Shown piece by piece: positions 1 to 8,992 of a stretch of DNA of 64,000 bases. Both the position numbers and the translations under genes were made by a program. How positions within the stretch are numbered: the stretch's first letter is position 1; every line of letters begins with the position of its first letter. The stretch spans positions 1-64,000 of the forward strand of contig NZ_WEZF01000022.1 in NCBI RefSeq assembly GCF_009177065.1. The letters are read 5' to 3'. Under the pieces are notes generated by a model. That model saw only the letters and a program-made list of their open reading frames with translations, was not told the DNA's origin and did not search any database. Source of the DNA: Tautonia marina. Lineage in GTDB: Bacteria; Planctomycetota; Planctomycetia; Isosphaerales; Isosphaeraceae.

Positions 1-229
1 ACGGGTGCTGGTTCACAAGAGAGTGGAGCGCCGGGAGCGTACGAAAAGCGATGGTCGGCTCATCAATAGCATCGTGACCAAGGGGGGGCTTCAGTCACTT
101 TTTTTCGGATACGGGGGTTTTGCCGGTTGAGATTTTGGAGCCCAGGATGGGAGAACGGAAGGTCGGACGGGTGCGGTACAGCACGTTGAGTCAACCAGAG
201 GGAGACGGTCGTAACGGCCGAGGGACGAA
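1..229. other. Window edge, no gene recognised
   Basis: Short open stretches cross the left edge and stop within about 120 bases. One plus-strand frame could be the last roughly 40 codons of a truncated gene, but its translation is basic and unrecognisable. A T-rich run near 109-116 lies downstream of that possible gene end. The rest is the upstream region of the gene starting at 230, which has a GAGGGA Shine-Dalgarno-like sequence just before its ATG. Confidence 0.3.
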
Positions 230-1618
230 ATGCGAACAACCCTGATGATCGTTCCGGGAGTGGTGCTGGGGCTGCTGGTGGGCTGGCAGGGAGAGGCGAC
301 CGGGCAAGTGCAACCGACCAAGATCGCGCTGGAGTACGCGCCCGCGGCGGTGGACAACCCGATGAAGGGACTGGTCCCTTACGCGGGGCAGGGAAGGGAG
401 TTCCCGCATTCGCTCGAATTTGATTATGTGTCGCTCAGTGAAGTGATGACGGGGTATGAGTCGTTTGACTGGGAACCGCTGGAACGTCGGCTCGATGCGA
501 TCGCGAGCCGAGGGAACCAGGCGGTGTTTCGGGTCTTCCTGGAGTATCCGGGACGGTTGGGGGTGATTCCCGAATTCTTGATCCGGGATGGATTGACGGT
601 CCATCGGTATGTGGTGGCCGACACCGACGGGAAGGAGGTCGAGACGCCGGACTATGAGGACGAACGGTTGCGGCGGGCCTTACGATCGTTCATCTCGGCC
701 CTGGGGGAACGGTACGACGGTGACCCGAGGCTCGGGTTCTTGACGGCGGGGTTGCTCGGGCACTGGGGAGAGTGGCACACGTATCCCCGGAGTGAGCTGT
801 TTGCCTCGAAGGCCGTGCAGGAGGAGGTGCTTGATGCGTTCGAAGGGGCCTTCAGCACAACGCCGGTCCTGTTGCGGTATCCGGCCGGAGACGATCACGA
901 CCGAATGGCCTCGAACGCGGCGCGAGGCTTCGGCTATCACGACGACTCGTTCGCCTGGGCGACTCTGGACACGGGGCGTCGGGAGGATTTCTGGTTTTTT
1001 GTTCCCTTGCTGAAGGCGGCGGGGCCGAAGGCGCTGGAGAAATGGAAGACGCACCCGATCGGCGGCGAGATCCGGCCGGAAGCGTGGGGAAAGGTCTTCG
1101 ACGAGGATCCGGGAGATGATCGCATCCAGAACTTTCGGACGTGCGTGGAGGTGACGCATGCCTCGTGGTTGCTGGATTCGGGGATGTCGCGGAGGAACGT
1201 GCCCGAGTCAAGGCGGCGAAGGGCCGATGATGCCGTGAGAGGGATGGGCTACGAGTTCCATGTGCCGACGGTCGAGATCGGGCCGGATCGGGAGGGGTCG
1301 AGGACGGTGACCGTCGAGATTGATAACCGAGGGGTCGCGCCGTTCTATGTCGATTGGACCCCGGAATTCGGTCTGCTGGGAGAGGATGGAGCGGTGATCA
1401 CGTTCCCTTGCGACGGCTCGTTGATCGGTCTGCTGCCGGGTGATCCGCCGCGGCAGTGGACCGGGACGATCGCCACTGGCTCGGATGAGCCATCGCAATG
1501 GACGCTGATGCTTCGGATTCCGAACCCACTGCCGAACGGCAATCCGATTCGCTTCGCCAACGCGACGCAGGATGCCGACCGGCCGGGGTGGTTGACGCTG
1601 GGGACGATTACCCCCTGA
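230..1618 (+). CDS. Exported DUF4832/DUF4874-type protein
   Basis: This 462-residue protein begins with a hydrophobic signal peptide of about 25 residues (MRTTLMIVPGVV...). The mature N-terminus has the pattern of DUF4874/DUF4832 proteins: a 'NPMKGLVPY' opening, a conserved YRVFLEYPG-like strand near residue 100 (here VFRVFLEYPG) and a 'GLLGHWGEWHT' segment near residue 180. That segment resembles the active face of a glycoside-hydrolase-like TIM barrel. The C-terminal 120 residues look like a beta-sandwich ('VEIDNRGVAPFYVDW'). Enzymatic activity is not established for the family, so a carbohydrate-related role is inference. Its 3' end overlaps the convergent kinase gene by 11 bases. Confidence 0.8.
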   Translation: MRTTLMIVPGVVLGLLVGWQGEATGQVQPTKIALEYAPAAVDNPMKGLVPYAGQGREFPHSLEFDYVSLSEVMTGYESFDWEPLERRLDAIASRGNQAVFRVFLEYPGRLGVIPEFLIRDGLTVHRYVVADTDGKEVETPDYEDERLRRALRSFISALGERYDGDPRLGFLTAGLLGHWGEWHTYPRSELFASKAVQEEVLDAFEGAFSTTPVLLRYPAGDDHDRMASNAARGFGYHDDSFAWATLDTGRREDFWFFVPLLKAAGPKALEKWKTHPIGGEIRPEAWGKVFDEDPGDDRIQNFRTCVEVTHASWLLDSGMSRRNVPESRRRRADDAVRGMGYEFHVPTVEIGPDREGSRTVTVEIDNRGVAPFYVDWTPEFGLLGEDGAVITFPCDGSLIGLLPGDPPRQWTGTIATGSDEPSQWTLMLRIPNPLPNGNPIRFANATQDADRPGWLTLGTITP

Positions 1619-4070
1619 GCGAGTCGAGGACGGAAGCGACGTCGCAATCGCCGACGCCATCGGGAGGTGAGCCAGATCCGGAGTCGGCGGAGGATGATGG
1701 GGCCGTCGCGGTGCCGTTGACCTGATCGAGGAGGATCTGGAGTTGGTCGTCGGCGGTAGGGCTGTCGTCGGTAAGCAGGGCGTCCAGCTCCTCAATGAGT
1801 TCACGTTTCGCGCGGTCAGCCTCCTCGCGCAAGCCCAGATGGATCAGGAAACCGAGAGAATTGGCACGATGGGCGTAAAGCGCGGAAACGTACGAAGCGG
1901 AATGAGGGAACGATTGAACGAGTTGACTCATGATCGCCTCCGACTCCTTCATCGCGGCACATGACTCTTCGCGGAGGTGCAGTTGAGCATATCCGTTGGC
2001 GAGCAGGTGGAGAGTGGCCGCGCGCTCGAACTGTTGCTGAGGAAGGCCGGGATTCAAGTTACTCATCTGGGAGACGGCGACGAGGGCACGCTGGGCGGAC
2101 TGAACGGCCCTGTCCGGGCGCTGTTGAATGAGGTCCAATTGGGTGAGCAGCAGTTCGGTGCGATAAAGGTTGCCATAGAAGAGGGGATCGTCGGGAGCCT
2201 CTGAAACGAGTTGTTGGGCGAGGCCGCGGGCCAGCAGGACATAAGATCGAGATTTATCGAACTCTTGCTGGAACTCATACAAGAATGCAAGGTTGTAGTA
2301 CTGGTAGGCGATGGCGTCGCGGCACTGAGGCTCGGTCGGGCTCTCGGGGTGATCGGCGGCGAGGGCCTGAATGATCTCTAGCGCGCGTTGGTGGTCGGCT
2401 TCGGCGGCGGCGAAATCGGGATTCTCCCCCCAGGCCGAACGAGCGATCCCGCGTTTGGAGAGGCTTCGAAAGAGGTTGTAGCGGTACCAGGGGTCCTTGG
2501 GACGGTCCCTGAGGACGGATTCGAGCAGGGTGATGGAGCGGCTGAGGTGCTTGAGAACGAGATCGATGTACGCGTGGTGATCGCGCCCTTCATAGGATTC
2601 GGCGAGGGTGTAATTGATGAGTGCGGTGCGGTAGCGGAGTTCAATGTCTCGGTCGGCGCCGGGGATGTCGCGGAGGGCGGTCTCGAACAGATCGTGCGTG
2701 GCGAGGATGTAATTGTGCATCGCGTCGGAGCCAAGGGGCACGGCCTTGGAGATGTACTCGGGGGCGAGCACGGCATTCCCGATGAGCTTCCAGGCGAGTC
2801 GCATCGATTCGCGGGCCTGAGCGTCGGCGACGAGGCGTCGGTTCTCGACGGCCAGCAGGGTGAGGGCGGCGATCAGGAGGGTGATTGCCAGAGAACCGGC
2901 AGCGAGGAGCCGGCCGCGGTGTCTTGCGGTCCAGCGGTTCAACTGGGTGATCGGAGACGGGCGGCGGATGGTCAGGGGGAGACCGTCGAGGTAGCGCTGA
3001 AGCTGTTCGGCCATGGCTCCGGCCGTGAGGAACCGCTCGGAAGGGTTGCGGTCCATGGCCTTCAGGGCGATCGTTTCGAGGTCGTAGGGGGCCTGGCGAC
3101 GGTAGAACCGAGGGGGGCGAGGTTCCTCGTGGAGGACTTTCATGCACAGTTCCACATGAGAGCCACCCATGTAGGGAGGACGACCGGCGATGAGGAAGTA
3201 GAGAATGGCTCCGAGGCTGTAAATATCGACCGTCGGCAGGTTACGGCCAGGGCGGGCGCCGAGCTGCTCGGGGGCCGCAAAGGAGGGGGTGCCGACGATG
3301 GCGCCGGGATGGGTGACTATGGAGTGTCCCTGGCGGAGAATGGGACGGGCAAGTCCAAAGTCGGAGACCTTGGGCACCCCTTGTTTGGAGATGAGGATGT
3401 TGGAGGGTTTCAGGTCGCGGTGGACAATTCCCTGGTCGTGGGCGTGGTCGACGGCGAGAGCGATGTCGCGAAGGATGGTAGCGATGCCGCGATCGTCGAG
3501 GGTCGCCCGGTAGTGAGGGGCACTGAGATTCGGACCGTCGACGAACTCCATCACGAGATAGGGAGCGCCGGTGTGGTCGGTGCCGGTGTCGAGAAGCCGA
3601 ACGATGTGCGGGTGCTTGAAGTGGGCGAGCAACTGGCGTTCGGCGTGAAAGCGTCGGATGAGATCGGGGGTCGCGCCGTGTCGGATCTGCTTGAGGGCGA
3701 CGAACTGGAGGGGGGACGATTCGAGGACGGCGAGGTAGACCGATCCCATGCCACCGTGGCCGATGGTGCCGAGGATGAAGTACGGGCCGACCTGATCTCC
3801 GGCCTTCAGTTGGGAATCGTCGGGGAGGTCGAGGATGAGTTGGGTCTCGGGTGCCGATGCCTCGGATGAGGCATCGCCGAGCGCCTGGACGAGAGCTTCG
3901 GCTTCGAGCAGGGCTTCGACCCAGGCGACGAGGATGGGGTCGGAATTCTTGAGCGCCTTGAGTTGGTCGAGGCGTTGGGCGGGATCGAGGTCTCGGATCG
4001 AATCGAAGAGAGCTTCGGCTTCGTTCCACCGAGCCATCGAGTCTCCGTCGGGTTGGTCAGCGATCGACAT
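1608..4070 (-). CDS. Transmembrane Ser/Thr protein kinase with TPR-like C-terminus
   Basis: This 820-residue Hanks-type kinase carries its glycine loop (GTIGHGGMGSVY), the VALKQI lysine, catalytic HRDLKPSN, DFG and the APEQ substrate motif within roughly residues 75-340. A short N-terminal helical region precedes the kinase. One hydrophobic segment follows at about residue 390 (LLAAGSLAITLLIAALTLLA), so the C-terminal 400 residues, made of TPR-like helical pairs, should lie outside the cytoplasm. This kinase-TM-repeat plan is common in planctomycetes. I placed the start at 4070, where GGAG lies 7 bases upstream; the next ATG at 4037 also has a plausible site. The substrate is unknown. Confidence 0.88.
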   Translation of the reverse strand: MSIADQPDGDSMARWNEAEALFDSIRDLDPAQRLDQLKALKNSDPILVAWVEALLEAEALVQALGDASSEASAPETQLILDLPDDSQLKAGDQVGPYFILGTIGHGGMGSVYLAVLESSPLQFVALKQIRHGATPDLIRRFHAERQLLAHFKHPHIVRLLDTGTDHTGAPYLVMEFVDGPNLSAPHYRATLDDRGIATILRDIALAVDHAHDQGIVHRDLKPSNILISKQGVPKVSDFGLARPILRQGHSIVTHPGAIVGTPSFAAPEQLGARPGRNLPTVDIYSLGAILYFLIAGRPPYMGGSHVELCMKVLHEEPRPPRFYRRQAPYDLETIALKAMDRNPSERFLTAGAMAEQLQRYLDGLPLTIRRPSPITQLNRWTARHRGRLLAAGSLAITLLIAALTLLAVENRRLVADAQARESMRLAWKLIGNAVLAPEYISKAVPLGSDAMHNYILATHDLFETALRDIPGADRDIELRYRTALINYTLAESYEGRDHHAYIDLVLKHLSRSITLLESVLRDRPKDPWYRYNLFRSLSKRGIARSAWGENPDFAAAEADHQRALEIIQALAADHPESPTEPQCRDAIAYQYYNLAFLYEFQQEFDKSRSYVLLARGLAQQLVSEAPDDPLFYGNLYRTELLLTQLDLIQQRPDRAVQSAQRALVAVSQMSNLNPGLPQQQFERAATLHLLANGYAQLHLREESCAAMKESEAIMSQLVQSFPHSASYVSALYAHRANSLGFLIHLGLREEADRAKRELIEELDALLTDDSPTADDQLQILLDQVNGTATAPSSSADSGSGSPPDGVGDCDVASVLDSLRG

Positions 4071-4262
4071 GGGCACACTCCGCCTGGACACCCCATCCTC
4101 ATCGAGGGGCACACACAGCTTGCTCAGAGCCACACGGGACGTGCAAACAAACCGATTCGAGGACGACGGGCCAGGGGTTCTGGTGAGAGGGGAGGGATCA
4201 ACCGAGCCTGGCCTGTCGGACGCTTCAAGACAACCTGGGGAGAGGTTCGGACGGCGAGGAAC

Positions 4263-5072
4263 TTAGCGGAGAGCGTCGCGAGGCGTCAACTGATCTCGAA
4301 GCCAGGCGGCGCGGTTGGTGGTGATGGAATCGACGCCGAGATCGACGAAGATCCGGGCGACCTCGGGATCATCGACGGTCCAGACATGGAAGGAGAGGCC
4401 GGCGTCTCGGATCCTCCGGACGAGGTCGGCGTCGTACGGGCCGCGGTAGGCGAGGTCGAGGCCATCGGCACGAATTTCAAGGGCCGTAGAGATCAGGTCT
4501 TCGATCGTGGGGGTCCATTCGCCCGTCTGATCGTCGCGGCGGAAGCCGGAAAGGTAGTACATCTGGAGTTCGGGAAGCCGACGCTTGGCCTCGGCGATCG
4601 TCTCAGCGTGGAAGCTGATGACGGCGAGTTGCTCGGCCGACTTTCCCGAGGCTTCGACGGCCCGGACAAGGGCAGGGACGGCTTCGGGTCCGACCTTGAC
4701 CTCGATCAGGCACAGACCGCCGTCGGGAATGGTGGCGAGGGCTTCTTCGAGGGTGGGCAAGGGCTCGCCGGCCCATTGCTCCCCTTTCCAGGAACCGGCA
4801 TCGAGCGGACGAAGTTGATCGAGGGTCGATTCCTTGACGAGCAGATCAACGCCCGTGGTGCGCTTGGTCGAGGCGTCGTGAATGACGATGAGGCGGTCGT
4901 CGGCGGTGAGATGGACGTCAAGCTCGATGGCCGGCACGCCGCGCTGCCAGGCGAGATTGAAGGCGGCCAGGGTGTTTTCCGGGGCATCGGCCGACTCGCC
5001 TCGATGGGCGACGAAGGGTACCGAGGGGGGCACCTGGACCGCGAGGGCAAGACCAAAGAGCATGGCGACCAC
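4263..5072 (-). CDS. Glycerophosphodiester phosphodiesterase
   Basis: This 269-residue protein is a GDPD-family enzyme, which hydrolyses glycerophosphodiesters to glycerol 3-phosphate and an alcohol. The sequence shows the diagnostic 'AHRGESADAPENTLAAF' N-terminal motif, 'ELDVHLTADDRLIVIHD' with the metal-binding acidic residues and catalytic His, and 'LIEVK' near residue 125. The C-terminal 'VWTVDDPEVARIFVDLGVDSITTNRA' is also typical. A short hydrophobic N-terminus suggests a signal peptide or anchor. The first codon is probably GTG at 5072, with ATG three codons later as the alternative. It lies 192 bases downstream of the convergently unrelated kinase start, on the same strand. Confidence 0.9.
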   Translation of the reverse strand: MVAMLFGLALAVQVPPSVPFVAHRGESADAPENTLAAFNLAWQRGVPAIELDVHLTADDRLIVIHDASTKRTTGVDLLVKESTLDQLRPLDAGSWKGEQWAGEPLPTLEEALATIPDGGLCLIEVKVGPEAVPALVRAVEASGKSAEQLAVISFHAETIAEAKRRLPELQMYYLSGFRRDDQTGEWTPTIEDLISTALEIRADGLDLAYRGPYDADLVRRIRDAGLSFHVWTVDDPEVARIFVDLGVDSITTNRAAWLRDQLTPRDALR

Positions 5073-5353
5073 GAGGAGAGGCTCCGGCGGGGACGAAATT
5101 GTTGAATTTCAGTTAGACCTCCAGGATTGCCGGAGGACGCGCCTCGGTTCAAGATGATTGTCGGTGAGTTTCAGATTGTGCTGGCGAAACGCAACGGTGA
5201 GTCGTTCTAATAAGAACCGTATGCTCGGTTCGGACGGGGCCCCCTGGCGACTGGCTCAGGCGATCGGGGACCCCCGTTTCGCCGCCTCAACGGGTCACGA
5301 ATCCCCGAGCCGTGGTGTGCCCTCCCCAACGTCCGAATCTTGAAGGAGAATGT

Positions 5354-6460
5354 ATGAGAAATCGACTGCTCGCGATCGCCCTGGCGCCGGTTCTTGCACT
5401 AGGGGTTGTGGCCGTCTCGCCCGCCAAGGCCAACGATGATGTCAAGGCGAAGGCCGAAGCGGTCAAGGCCAACCCGACGGCCGAACTGATCAACGACTAC
5501 ATGGGTACGGCCATCGGCGACATCCTGACGTCGATGGAAAACGACGTCAAGGCCGCCGAAAAGGCCCTGGCCGAGCTGAAGGCCGTGGTGGAATCCCTGA
5601 AGCCCGAGGCCGACGACGCCAAGCAACTGGTCGATCGCGCCAAGCAGGTCGTGCCGATCCTGGAGCAGCGAATCGAGCTGTCTCGGACCACGCTGGCCGA
5701 CGTGCAGAAGAAGCTTCAGGAAAATGTGAACGACGCCGAGACCCTGAACCTGTACCGCGAAAAGCTGGTCATGGAGCTCAGCTCGAAGGCCTACAGCGCT
5801 CCGGCCGAGGCCAATGAGCAACTGACCAAGGCCCGTGCCTTCCTGGCCGAGGCGGCTGCCGCGGCCACCGAGAAGCAAGGCTATGCCCAGACCATGCAGG
5901 TGCTCGACCAGATCGGCGGCGCGATCGAGAGCAACCTGGCCCGCGAGCAGATGATCGGCAAGGACGCGGCCCCGCTGTCGGTCGAGGCGTGGGTCAACGG
6001 CGAGCCGCTCACCGATTCGGACCTGAAGGGCAAGGTCGTCTTGCTCGACTTCTGGGCCGTCTGGTGTGGTCCGTGCATCGCCACCTTCCCGCACCTGATC
6101 GAGTGGAACGAGAAGTACGGCGACAAGGGCTTGGTCATCATCGGCCTGACGAACTACTACGAGTTCGGCTGGGATGACGCCTCGGGCCGCGCCGTGCCGA
6201 AGCCCGGCACCACGCCCGAGGAAGAACGGGCGATGCTGGAGAAGTTCGCCGCCTCGTACGATCTGACGCACCGCTTCGCCATTCAGGACGGCGACGCGAT
6301 GTCGGAATTCTATCAGGTGTCGGGCATTCCCCAGGTCGTTCTGATCGACCAGGAAGGGAAGGTCCGGATGGTCCGCGTCGGCAGCGGCGAGCAGAACGCC
6401 AAGGACATTGGCAACCTGATCGCGGAACTGTTGGGCGATTCGGCTCCGGCGGGCGAATGA
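5354..6460 (+). CDS. Exported coiled-coil/TlpA-like thioredoxin protein
   Basis: The ATG at 5354 follows GAAGGAG with good spacing and opens a clear signal peptide ending near 'VSPAKA' (about residue 26). Residues 30-200 are Ala/Lys/Glu-rich and predicted helical, probably coiled coil. Residues 205-365 form a TlpA/ResA-type redoxin domain with the active-site motif WCGPC at 237-241 and the cis-Pro loop 'SGIPQVVLID'. An insert between them ('NYYEFGWDDASGR...EEERAMLEKF') is usual for planctomycete redoxins. It should act outside the cytoplasmic membrane in disulfide exchange. The partner is unknown, although the window also encodes a Cys-rich wall protein. Confidence 0.9.
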   Translation: MRNRLLAIALAPVLALGVVAVSPAKANDDVKAKAEAVKANPTAELINDYMGTAIGDILTSMENDVKAAEKALAELKAVVESLKPEADDAKQLVDRAKQVVPILEQRIELSRTTLADVQKKLQENVNDAETLNLYREKLVMELSSKAYSAPAEANEQLTKARAFLAEAAAAATEKQGYAQTMQVLDQIGGAIESNLAREQMIGKDAAPLSVEAWVNGEPLTDSDLKGKVVLLDFWAVWCGPCIATFPHLIEWNEKYGDKGLVIIGLTNYYEFGWDDASGRAVPKPGTTPEEERAMLEKFAASYDLTHRFAIQDGDAMSEFYQVSGIPQVVLIDQEGKVRMVRVGSGEQNAKDIGNLIAELLGDSAPAGE

Positions 6461-6510
6461 TCGCCTGAAGGAGTCGGGCCCTTCGGCCTTGAGCCCCGAG
6501 CAGCAGACAA

Positions 6511-6552
6511 CCACGGCCGAGGTTCGATCGGATGATCGGGCCTCGGCCGTGG
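6511..6552. terminator. Perfect 12-bp inverted repeat between convergent genes
   Basis: CCACGGCCGAGG at 6511-6522 pairs exactly with CCTCGGCCGTGG at 6541-6552 across an 18-base loop. It lies between the end of the redoxin gene (6460) and the end of the response-regulator gene (6590), so it could end transcription from both sides. There is no strong T tract on either strand, so efficiency as an intrinsic terminator is uncertain. Confidence 0.6.
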
Positions 6553-6589
6553 GTCATTTCCAGGGATGAGCGAACGATCGGACGTCCGA

Positions 6590-7956
<1,367 letters not shown>

Positions 7957-7957
<1 letters not shown>

Positions 7958-8769
7958 CAGGCATTGCCTCCTGGATCGGAGGCGGGCAGTCGGATGAGGA
8001 ACCGCGTGCCTTTGCCAGGCTCGGAGTCAAGCTCGATGGTGCCGCCGTGGGCCTCGATGATGCGACGGGTCATGGGAAGCCCGAGTCCCGAGCCGCGCGG
8101 GCGGGTCGAATAGAAGGGGTCGAAGACGCGAGGGAGGGCATCGGCGGGAATGCCGCATCCGGTGTCGATGACATCGATCACGACGCTGTTCTCGGGATTA
8201 CGGCGGGTCCGGAGAATCAATTCTCCTCCTTCGGGCATGGCGAGCTGAGCATTGCGAATCAGGTTCAAGAGTGCCTGCTTGAACGAATCGACATGCAAGG
8301 CGACCGGCGGCAGGTCGGGATCGGTTTGCAACCGGGTGACGATCCCCTGAGCGAGCGACTGGGGTTCGCAGAAGTCGCGGACGTCTTCGAGGACCGCGTT
8401 GAGGTCGCCGGGCACGAGGTCGAGATCGCTGAGGCGGACGACGCGGAGAAAGTCTTCGAGCAGGTTTTCCAGGCGGTGCGACTCCTTGCGCACCCGATCG
8501 ATTTTCTGCAAGGCCCGGCGTTCGCGGTCGGTCTGGGCGTCTCGAAAGTCCTCGGCGAGGAGGTCGAGGGTCAGACGCATGGTGGACAGCGGGTTGCGGA
8601 TCTCGTGGGCGAGGCCGCCGGCGAACTGGGCGATCTCGGCGTACTGATCACGAAGCCGACGGGCCAGTTCGGGGGGCAGGGGGGCGGCCGGTTCGGGATC
8701 GGTGGCGTGGGAGTCGGCGAGGGCGGGCTCCGGCGCGGGGGAGGCAGGAGCGGCGGGGGATCGTGCCAT
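7957..8769 (-). CDS. Soluble sensor histidine kinase (NtrB/ZraS type)
   Basis: Starting at ATG 8769, which follows GAGGGGAG, the product is 270 residues. Residues 1-35 are Ala/Pro-rich and look like a linker. The dimerisation box has phospho-His at about residue 55 ([19 protein letters not shown]). The HATPase_c domain has the N box ([12 protein letters not shown]), G1 (IDTGCGIP), F box and G2 ([13 protein letters not shown]). There is no transmembrane or PAS domain in this frame, so the kinase is probably cytoplasmic and sensed through a partner. The frame stays open upstream to 9270, but that part lies antisense-like over pnp and has shadow composition. The cognate regulator follows immediately. 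Confidence 0.9.
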
Positions 8770-8859
8770 GGGCGGGCTCCCCTCGGAGCGATCGGGGGGC
8801 GGGGCTCGGTCCGTTCCGGTCGTGTCCGAATGCCCCACGCTCTTCCCAGGCGACGCGAA

Positions 8860-8883
8860 CGGCCCGGTGCGATGACCGGGCCG
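8860..8883 (-). terminator. Hairpin downstream of pnp
   Basis: A perfect 9-bp stem (8860-8868 with 8875-8883) and a 6-base loop sit in the 223-base gap between the pnp stop and the histidine kinase start. On the minus strand the stem is GC-rich but lacks a T tract, so it may be a partial terminator or an RNA 3'-end stabiliser that separates pnp from the two-component genes. Confidence 0.5.
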
Positions 8884-8992
8884 ATTGAGCGTCGAAAAGG
8901 GAGTCGGGGCATTCGAACGGTGTCCCGGCGACCGAAACCCTCGGACCGGGACACACAGAGGAAAACGGGACGATCCAGGAGTGGGTGCTGGA

